Shown one piece after another: positions 8,148-15,798 of a DNA stretch of 26,952 bases (position 1 is the first letter of the stretch; each line of letters begins with the position of its first letter). The position numbers were made by a program, and so were the translations under genes. This DNA comes from DASYSA01 sp036003885 (GTDB lineage Bacteria; Acidobacteriota; Blastocatellia; UBA7656). The DNA is taken from NCBI GenBank assembly GCA_036003885.1, contig DASYSA010000663.1, positions 1 to 26,952 of the forward strand, written 5' to 3'. The notes under the pieces were generated by a model. It searched no databases. It saw only the letters and a program-made list of their open reading frames with translations, and was not told the origin of the DNA.

Positions 8148-8930
8148 TCATGGTTTTCCAACAGTGTTTGCCACCGAGCGCGTGTCAGTGCTGCCGTCGT
8201 GGATGATCACCCTGGTGCCAACTGGAGTCATCTCGCTGAACTCCCTGGATGCGAACATCGGAATACGAACACAACCGTGGCTCGCGGGAGTGGCTGGAAC
8301 GGAAGAGAGTCCGTGAATCGCTACACCGGCCAGGAAATAGTTCGGATAGAAAATGGGTCCGAGCGGTCCCTTACGCCAGCCCTCCAGCTTTCGTTGGATG
8401 GAGAATCTGCCCTTTGGGGTGACTGCGTCCCGGGTCCAGCCTTCAGAAGTAAAGGGCCGTCCACTGCCACTCGACACGGGCAAGATATGGGATACGGTCC
8501 CGCCCGCGTCAACGAAGAAGAGCACTTGCAGGCCGAGGTCAACCTCCACGTGGGCATATCCACTTTCGAGAGGTCGCGGCGGACTTGCGTTTTGTAGAGC
8601 CTCGAGTACGTCGAGGGTTAGAATGCCAGTTGGTCGGCGCCCTTCCACTTTTTGAAACGCGATCAGCGCCTCGCGAGACGAGGCGTCGAACCTTCCATCA
8701 ATGGGTCCGGTCCAGTACCCGAGATCCGAGAGTCGCTGCTCTGCTTCACGAATTTGCGGAGGCTTGAGACGCACGGGCGAACGGGTCCGTGAACTTTGGG
8801 CGTGGCAGACAATGCAGGCCGGCCAAGCCAATAGGGCGGCGGCCAAAACAACTGACGCACCGCGGAGAGCCTGTTGAGTTGTACGCTTTCCTATCACCGC
8901 CAGCGATAGAAGCAATTCGAGGGCCGTCAT
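8148..8930 (-). CDS. Exported L,D-transpeptidase with peptidoglycan-binding domain
   Basis: This is a 260-residue protein read from ATG 8930; an in-frame GTG five codons upstream (8945) is less likely. Residues about 24-44 form a signal peptide or anchor (ALRGASVVLAAALLAW). Residues 58-112 are a PG_binding_1 domain (REAEQRLSDLGYWTGPIDG ... ALIAFQK). Residues 126-246 are a YkuD catalytic domain with the diagnostic His206 (AIHG) and the nucleophile in SHGCVRI, Cys220. Such enzymes cross-link peptidoglycan through 3-3 bonds or attach proteins to it, in the periplasm. The gene is divergent from the zinc-ribbon gene at 9156 across about 225 bp. Family assignment is secure; which reaction it prefers is not visible. 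Confidence 0.92.
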   Translation of the reverse strand: MTALELLLSLAVIGKRTTQQALRGASVVLAAALLAWPACIVCHAQSSRTRSPVRLKPPQIREAEQRLSDLGYWTGPIDGRFDASSREALIAFQKVEGRRPTGILTLDVLEALQNASPPRPLESGYAHVEVDLGLQVLFFVDAGGTVSHILPVSSGSGRPFTSEGWTRDAVTPKGRFSIQRKLEGWRKGPLGPIFYPNYFLAGVAIHGLSSVPATPASHGCVRIPMFASREFSEMTPVGTRVIIHDGSTDTRSVANTVGKP

Positions 8931-9155
8931 TGAGTGTCCGCCCACGGTTCGCTCGCTTCCCAGCTTCGTGATCTCCGCTTTTCACCGGCTCGGCTCGACC
9001 TGGAGCACAGAAGACCGGTCGTTTTTTGCCAAATTATTGTGAAGCAAGCGCGATCCTTCGTTAACGGTCCGCTTAGTCCGCCCCAACAATGATTCCAAAG
9101 CTCCTAAGCGACCGTCTGGAATACCCTTTGCCTTTCTCTTTGCGGAGATGGACTC

Positions 9156-10028
9156 ATGGAGTGCATTGCCTGTCATGACCGGGTTCCCAATCATTCGAGG
9201 TTCTGCCAGACTTGCGGAGAACGACAACTCGCGCAGACAACAGCAGGGACGAAGGACATTCGTCTCGCACAGCCTATAGCACGCGTGAGCGATATCAAAC
9301 TTGCGCGGACCACACCACGAGCACGCGACATTAGACTGGAACGGGTGGTTCCCCGTCTCATCGTGTCGATCGGAGCGCTATTGCTGGGCGTAGCAGCCCT
9401 CATCATTTGGATGAAATACTCGGCGAGTACCTCATCAGCCGGAAAGACGACCAGGCAGGATCAAAAGATAACTGAGCAAACGAAGATTCAGCCGAGTCAT
9501 GGCGGTGAGTTCGCCCAGTCCCGGAATCCGGCAACTGCTATTGAAGCGGGAAAGGAGGAAGGGGTTGGTGGCCCAGTCGAGGAGGCAGAGATTGAGGACC
9601 CAGGAAGCGCCGACGAGGGCAAAGAGACAGAAAGCGAGAACCGTTTAGTCACACCTTCTGTCCCGCCTCCTCCCCCTCCGCCTGATATCACTCTTCTATC
9701 TACGACCGCAGCGGTGTCTTCCGGCAAATACGTATACTATGGTTTCAAAATATCTCCCGGCTTTTCTCCCTCAAGCCATGTCCGGGGTAATTTCTCACCA
9801 CAAGGCGAAGCAGAAGGCGTCAGCGTTTCGATTACTGACGCGTCCGGCCTGACAAATCTCGCGCGCGGACAACAAGACAAAGGCTTGTACCGCTCCGGCA
9901 AAACACCACAAGGTCGGATCGATTTGCGGTTGAGACCGGGGCAGTACTACCTGATTGTGGACAACAGAGGCTCGCGAGTGTCGAACAAAGTGAAGGTCGA
10001 GCTAAGGCTTGCCCGAGATGGCGGCTAG
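9156..10028 (+). CDS. Zinc-ribbon, single-pass membrane protein with Pro-rich linker and C-terminal beta domain
   Basis: This 290-residue protein is of unrecognised specific function. Residues 3-20 are a zinc ribbon with two CxxC pairs (Cys3/Cys6, Cys17/Cys20). Residues 34-66 hold three copies of a 12-residue repeat beginning DIRL, DIKL and DIRL (D34, D46, D58). A single membrane helix spans about 67-87 (LIVSIGALLLGVAALIIW). A Glu/Gly-rich linker and a run of seven prolines (170-176) lead to a compact beta-rich C-terminal region (179-287) with YYLIVDNRG, reminiscent of extracytoplasmic PPC-like folds. The ribbon end should be cytoplasmic and the C-terminus outside. GCGGAG lies upstream of the ATG. 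It is divergent from the L,D-transpeptidase gene, so an envelope role is possible but unproven. Confidence 0.72.
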   Translation: MECIACHDRVPNHSRFCQTCGERQLAQTTAGTKDIRLAQPIARVSDIKLARTTPRARDIRLERVVPRLIVSIGALLLGVAALIIWMKYSASTSSAGKTTRQDQKITEQTKIQPSHGGEFAQSRNPATAIEAGKEEGVGGPVEEAEIEDPGSADEGKETESENRLVTPSVPPPPPPPDITLLSTTAAVSSGKYVYYGFKISPGFSPSSHVRGNFSPQGEAEGVSVSITDASGLTNLARGQQDKGLYRSGKTPQGRIDLRLRPGQYYLIVDNRGSRVSNKVKVELRLARDGG

Positions 10029-10128
10029 CGTGAATCTGCCTCCGACGTCCTGGCTTGATCTCAGGCCTCACTTCTAAATCATCGGCCTGACGAAAGTCTC
10101 GTTCTTCGGCTCGACACCATCAGACCGA

Positions 10129-10162
10129 TTCGGGGGCAGAATCCACCCTCTCTGCCCCCGAA
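10129..10162. terminator. Perfect 12-bp hairpin between convergent genes
   Basis: TTCGGGGGCAGA (10129-10140) and its exact reverse complement TCTGCCCCCGAA (10151-10162) flank a 10-nt loop. It lies in the 172-bp gap between the ends of the zinc-ribbon gene and glnA, so it could end transcription from both sides. Neither strand has a T-run after the stem, so it is not a canonical intrinsic terminator. Confidence 0.55.
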
Positions 10163-10200
10163 AAGCCAATCAAGCGTCTTTCCAAACCTGCAGGAGTTAC

Positions 10201-11610
<1,410 letters not shown>

Positions 11611-11698
11611 TTGTCCTCCTGCGATCTTGGTTTTTTAGCCTCCAACAAAACGTGAAGCCGCGAATTACACGAATCGCGCGAACGTGGACAAAGCGCGC

Positions 11699-11723
11699 GG
11701 CCGCCGGATCAGCTCCGGCAGCC
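11699..11723 (-). terminator. Stable hairpin between porin and glnA
   Basis: GGCCGCCGGA (11699-11708) pairs with TCCGGCAGCC (11714-11723) across a 5-nt loop, giving a 10-bp stem with one G-T type wobble. No T-run follows on the minus strand. It could be a 3' stabilising or Rho-assisted end for the porin mRNA, or a leader structure of glnA. Confidence 0.4.
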
Positions 11724-11816
11724 GATTTCGTGACATCCCCACGCATCCGCATGTTCGCGGCAGGAACTACTTCTCAAATTACTTCCACCCAACCTTTGGT
11801 GCCGAGACCGACCGCA

Positions 11817-11825
11817 CTTATATCA
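11817..11825 (-). promoter_or_regulatory. Candidate extended -10 promoter of glnA
   Basis: On the minus strand this reads TGATATAAG, an extended -10 (TG-N-TATAAG, five of six to TATAAT). I see no good -35. It would give glnA a leader of roughly 200 nt that includes the hairpin at 11699-11723, allowing expression separate from the porin. Confidence 0.3.
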
Positions 11826-11861
11826 CAGGAGACGCTTCAGACGCCCGTCGTTCGCGTGCTC

Positions 11862-13271
11862 TTATTGATCGCTCTTCGAGCTGAAAGCGTAAACCAGACC
11901 GAACGCCAAAGTGGTCTGGGCCTTCACCAGGAGATCGGACCCCTTGGTGAAGAAGTGCTTGTCCGAGAAGTCCCGGCGATATTCCAATCGTGTGATCAAA
12001 CCACCGCCGATCTTTTGCTCACTTGTCAGAGTGATGTCCTTCACCTTCTGCGCCAGTCCGGTTGTGAAGCCATCGTGGTCGTCGTACCACTCGACGCGAG
12101 GCGAGAATGCATACCACTTGTTCACCTGGAACTTTGCGTAGCCTGCGAAGCCCTGCCAGTGAACGCGAGCCCCCGCAAATCGGTCAAACCCGTAGTCGTA
12201 ATTTGCCATCAGACTGACTTTCGAGTTAACCGTATAGGTCGCGAGGCTATCCGAGAGGTGCCGCCAGTCCTTGTCGTTGCCGGTTTGCTCCGGCCCGCCC
12301 ATGTAGTTCTGAACAAAGGTGAACTTCGAGTTGGGCTTAATAACCGCCTGCGCTCCGTAAGTCTTTCGATGGTTGTTGTCGACCACGTTGTTCCAGCCGT
12401 TCACGACGTAGCCGCTCAGCGATAGCTTGTCGTCCACTGGATATGTGGCCCGCACGCCGAAGTGATAGTACGGGATCGCCAGAGCGAACAGCAGCGACCG
12501 AGAGTAATTCCAGTTGTCTTTGGTCTCGATCACTTCCGCGCCGTGCTGAGTCACGAACTTACCCACATCTATCTGAAGGCCCTTACCGGCCGGCGCCAGA
12601 TAGCTCAAGTAGCCCTGCTCCAGGTTTCTGAACGTTCCCAGCCCTCCGGGCTCAAAGGAGTGAACAATGTCCGTAGCCGGGCCGAAGTCGAGATCCATTC
12701 GATAACCAAGCCGGTTGTCCGGTGTCGGCTTCTTCTCGAGCGCTATCTCCGCCATGTTCAGGCTGAACTGGTTGTGCTTGGTGTCGAAGTTCCGCAGCTG
12801 AGTATCGATCGTCGGCCTGTTGAAGTTGTAGCCGTAGTACGCATCCACAAAGCCGGTGATCTCAGTCGCTCGGAAGAATCCAAGGATGCCCTCGTTCGCC
12901 TTCTTTTCCTCTTCCTCCTTCTTGCCGTCCTGGATCTTCACGGCCTTCGCCTCGACGGGCGCGACGGCTGTTGTCATCGCGGCCGGCTTCGCGCTGTCGA
13001 CTGCAGGTGCGGCGATCGGCGCCGCTTTGGCCTCCAACTCACGCACTCGATCTTCGAGTCGCTTGATGATCGAAAGCATCTCTTCCATGGACGGCTCGCT
13101 CCTGGGAGCCGCCGTCTTTGTGTTGGCGGCGGCGGCCGTGCCGCTACCTGTCTTGGAATCGATTGCTGCCGCTATCTGCTGCGCCATAGCATTGCTCGCC
13201 CCCAGGAGCAGGGACATCGAACAACAAATTGCCGCGAGGCGATTCAAGCGCCTCCCACTGATATTAGACAT
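11862..13271 (-). CDS. Outer-membrane beta-barrel porin (OmpL-like / bbp2 type) in the gln block
   Basis: This is a 469-residue protein from the ATG at 13271, chosen because GGAGGGAAC directly precedes it; the frame stays open 32 more codons upstream without a better signal. Residues 1-31 are a signal peptide ending SNAMAQQ. Then come an Ala/Thr-rich stretch, a short coiled coil at about 60-84 (MLSIIKRLEDRVRELEAK) as seen in trimeric porins, and an Ala/Pro/Lys-rich linker. From about residue 138 alternating aromatic beta strands begin (TEITGFVDAYYGYNFNRPT) and end in LAFGLVYAFSS. Position between amtB and glnA suggests passage of ammonium or another small nitrogen compound across the outer membrane. 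That role is inferred from context only. The ~290 bp before it hold nothing else I can name. Confidence 0.85.
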   Translation of the reverse strand: MSNISGRRLNRLAAICCSMSLLLGASNAMAQQIAAAIDSKTGSGTAAAANTKTAAPRSEPSMEEMLSIIKRLEDRVRELEAKAAPIAAPAVDSAKPAAMTTAVAPVEAKAVKIQDGKKEEEEKKANEGILGFFRATEITGFVDAYYGYNFNRPTIDTQLRNFDTKHNQFSLNMAEIALEKKPTPDNRLGYRMDLDFGPATDIVHSFEPGGLGTFRNLEQGYLSYLAPAGKGLQIDVGKFVTQHGAEVIETKDNWNYSRSLLFALAIPYYHFGVRATYPVDDKLSLSGYVVNGWNNVVDNNHRKTYGAQAVIKPNSKFTFVQNYMGGPEQTGNDKDWRHLSDSLATYTVNSKVSLMANYDYGFDRFAGARVHWQGFAGYAKFQVNKWYAFSPRVEWYDDHDGFTTGLAQKVKDITLTSEQKIGGGLITRLEYRRDFSDKHFFTKGSDLLVKAQTTLAFGLVYAFSSKSDQ

Positions 13272-13562
13272 GTTCCCTCCGCATTTTGGGTCTTGAGGCT
13301 GCGCCCTGAAGCGACAAGCCACGCCAACATTCTGCGACCCCGCTGCGACGGCCCGGCCATGGGTCAACTTGCGAACAACAGGTATGCCGAGTATTCTTTC
13401 CGCGTCGCTGCGCAGGTAGCCGGTAGGTCATCTGAGCACGGCGTGTGGGTGAGCCTTCCGAAAGGGGTTCCAATCACTTATCGGCGGGCTCCCCACACTC
13501 TCCGTATTTTCAATTCGAGTCTCGAGGATCAATCGCCAGACTCTCGAAAGATCCTGTCTCTG

Positions 13563-15230
13563 CTATCCCTCGGCCGTCGATGTCTTCATCGCAAGACTGC
13601 CGGCGGCATCAGTCACTCCTGCCCCAGAACTCGCAACGGTTGTGTTAGTTGACAACGGAAAGTCCGGGTACGCCAACACTCCCATTTCCGGTATGTCGAG
13701 ACCTGCCAGCTCCACCTCGGCCGGAACTCGAATCGGGGATATCGCATTCTGTATCTTGAAGAAGACGTAGAACGCTGAGAATACGAAGATGAAGCAGGTC
13801 GCCGTGCCGATCAACTGGGCGTAGAATTGGCTTGCGTTGCCGTAGAACAGGCCGGTCACGGTCCCGGGAACTCCGTTCCATGCATCGCCATAAGTCCCGT
13901 CCGCAAAAAGCCCAAGCGCAATGACCCCCCACGCCCCGTTGACTCCGTGTACCGAGAAGGCGCCGACTGGATCATCGACCTTCATAACTCGTTCGACGAA
14001 GTATACGGACACAACGACCAACACCCCCGCAATCGCGCCGATAATGACCGCGGCGACGCTGTTGACGAAAGCACAGGGCGCCGTGATCGCCACCAACCCG
14101 GCCAACATGCCATTGGCCAGCATACTCGGATCCGGTTTGCCGTACTTCGCCCATACGTACAACATCGCTGCGAAGGCGCCTGACGCCGAGGCAAGCATCG
14201 TATTTGTGGCGACAACCGCAATTCGAAGGTCAGTGCCCGCGAGGCTCGACCCCGCGTTGAAGCCGAACCAACCGAAAGCCAGAATAAAGGTGCCGAGAAG
14301 CGCCATCGGGATGTGATGTCCCGGCATCGCCACCGGCTTTCCGTCCCTGGTGTACTTGCCGATCCGCGGCCCCAGCACCATCGCCCCAGCGAGCGCGGCT
14401 ACACCGCCTACCATATGCACAACCGACGAACCAGCGAAGTCCACATGCCCATGTCCCAGACCAAAGTTGCTGCCAAGCTTCGAGAGCCATCCACCGCCCC
14501 AGACCCAGTTGCCAAAGAGTGGATAGACCACCATCGCCATGAAGAACCCGAATATCACGAACGACGAGAACTTCCATCGTTCCGCCATAGCCCCTGTAGG
14601 GATGGTCGCCGCCGTGTCCATAAACACCATCTGGAACAGGAACAATGCGAAGACTCCAACGTCGTAGGTGGTTCCGCTCAGGAAGAAGCCCTTGAGTCCG
14701 AACAGACCCCACTCATGTCCAAACAGACTTATCGTGAATTCGTGAGATAGCGGAGCAACCCCTCCTAAGACAGTGACTCCTGCCGCGCCTCCCATCTGCA
14801 GGGCATAACCGCAGATCCAGTAGCCCAGCAATCCAATGCCGTACACCATGAAGTTCATAGTCATGGTATGCGCGGCGTTCTTAGCCCGGCAGAAGCCGGT
14901 CTCAACCAGCGCAAAGCCGGCCTGCATGAACATGACCAGGAAACCGCACACCAGAGTCCACATGAAGTTGATTGAGATCTTGTTGTGTCCCACCGTCTCC
15001 ATCACTTCATTGATCGTCGGGTTTTCGGCGTCCTTTACGGTCACGTCCTTGGCTGTTCCGGTCGTGGCCCCAGTCGGATCAGAAACTGGCGCCTCAGCAG
15101 CCGGGGCAGCCTCAGCAGCCGGGGCTGGCTCAGGCGTCTGAGCAGAAATGGTTCGTGTCAGTCCGGAGACCGCCAACATCACCGCCGCTCCGATTACGAA
15201 ACTGAGAATCATTAGCCTGGTTCTTTTCAT
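13563..15230 (-). CDS. amtB: Ammonium transporter
   Basis: This 555-residue protein is longer than a minimal AmtB. An N-terminal signal peptide (about 1-30) and an Ala/Pro/Glu-rich segment (31-68) come before eleven predicted membrane helices, as in many bacterial Amt proteins with cleaved leaders. Conserved pore residues are visible: Asp205 in VFMDTAATIPTGAMAERW and the twin histidines His272 (SSVVHMVGG) and His428 (FSVHGVNGAWG). The final ~60 residues are a cytoplasmic tail with EVELAGLDIPEMG, the conserved Amt C-terminal motif that contacts the pore and PII. AGGAGG lies 12 bp before the ATG. The PII gene is 81 bp upstream on the same strand, the usual glnK-amtB pairing. PII binding and block of the channel at high nitrogen is the expected control. 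Confidence 0.97.
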   Translation of the reverse strand: MKRTRLMILSFVIGAAVMLAVSGLTRTISAQTPEPAPAAEAAPAAEAPVSDPTGATTGTAKDVTVKDAENPTINEVMETVGHNKISINFMWTLVCGFLVMFMQAGFALVETGFCRAKNAAHTMTMNFMVYGIGLLGYWICGYALQMGGAAGVTVLGGVAPLSHEFTISLFGHEWGLFGLKGFFLSGTTYDVGVFALFLFQMVFMDTAATIPTGAMAERWKFSSFVIFGFFMAMVVYPLFGNWVWGGGWLSKLGSNFGLGHGHVDFAGSSVVHMVGGVAALAGAMVLGPRIGKYTRDGKPVAMPGHHIPMALLGTFILAFGWFGFNAGSSLAGTDLRIAVVATNTMLASASGAFAAMLYVWAKYGKPDPSMLANGMLAGLVAITAPCAFVNSVAAVIIGAIAGVLVVVSVYFVERVMKVDDPVGAFSVHGVNGAWGVIALGLFADGTYGDAWNGVPGTVTGLFYGNASQFYAQLIGTATCFIFVFSAFYVFFKIQNAISPIRVPAEVELAGLDIPEMGVLAYPDFPLSTNTTVASSGAGVTDAAGSLAMKTSTAEG

Positions 15231-15248
15231 CAGACCCCTTCCTCCTTA

Positions 15249-15278
15249 TGAGTGTTCTCGAATTGTTGTGAGTGTTCT
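15249..15278. promoter_or_regulatory. Two direct repeats spaced 20 bp between PII and amtB
   Basis: TGAGTGTTCT occurs at 15249-15258 and again at 15269-15278 (AGAACACTCA on the coding strand), a start-to-start distance of exactly 20 bp, about two helical turns. They lie just before the amtB Shine-Dalgarno. Candidate operator or mRNA element; no known regulator site is matched. Confidence 0.45.
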
Positions 15279-15311
15279 TAAACTGCCTTACTCGTTCAGA
15301 CCGTCAGTCCT

Positions 15312-15650
15312 TTACAGCGCTTGTTCTCCCCGCTCAGCGGTTCGGATGCGAATGACCTCTTCGACCGGAAAGACGAATATCTTTCCGTCGCCGAACTTGC
15401 CCGTCTTCGCCGTCTTCAGAATCGCGTCGATGGCCAGGTCGACAATTTCGTCCGGCAGCACAACTTCGATCTTCACCTTGGGCAGAAAGTCGATCTTGTA
15501 TTCGCTGCCGCGATAGGTCTCGGTGTGGCCCTTCTGCCGGCCGAAGCCTTTGACCTCGGTGATGGTGAGGCCGGCAACACCCACCTCCTGAAGCGCGTTT
15601 TTGACGGCATCAAGCAGATGCGGCCTGATGATGCTCTCGATCTTTCTCAT
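15312..15650 (-). CDS. glnK: PII nitrogen regulatory protein
   Basis: This 112-residue protein has exactly the family length. The T-loop carries Tyr51 in YRGSEYKIDF, the residue uridylylated by GlnD. The ATP/2-oxoglutarate site is intact, with GRQKGHTE (37-44), Lys58 and TGKFGDGKIFV (83-93). PII senses energy and 2-oxoglutarate, then controls AmtB and, directly or through other proteins, glutamine synthetase. GGAGG lies 4 bp before the ATG. The gene sits between glnD and amtB on the same strand. Linkage to amtB supports the name glnK; glnB is a fair alternative, as the sequence alone does not separate them. Confidence 0.95.
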   Translation of the reverse strand: MRKIESIIRPHLLDAVKNALQEVGVAGLTITEVKGFGRQKGHTETYRGSEYKIDFLPKVKIEVVLPDEIVDLAIDAILKTAKTGKFGDGKIFVFPVEEVIRIRTAERGEQAL

Positions 15651-15798
15651 ACTCCCTCCTTTTTGACGATGTTGCGCAAGATGGAGGTCTTACGCTCTCC
15701 GAACAATACGAACTATGAGTGGCGATTTCGCAGTCCCTACTCTGCAAGTGCCCAGGACTCAAACGGAATGCAATCGAACAGCCCACAAAAGGCGCTCG

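Noticed and set aside
11798..11814. Possible sigma54 promoter (CGGCACCAAAGGTTGG on the minus strand) before glnA
   Set aside because: The GG and GC elements are not at the required spacing and the -12 GC is missing.
12462..13652. 396-residue plus-strand open frame
   Set aside because: It overlaps the porin and the end of amtB on the opposite strand. Arg/Leu-rich, with no recognisable domain.
15740..15760. Possible sigma54 promoter (TGGGCACTTGCA on the minus strand) before PII
   Set aside because: The distance between GG and GC is too short for a -24/-12 promoter.
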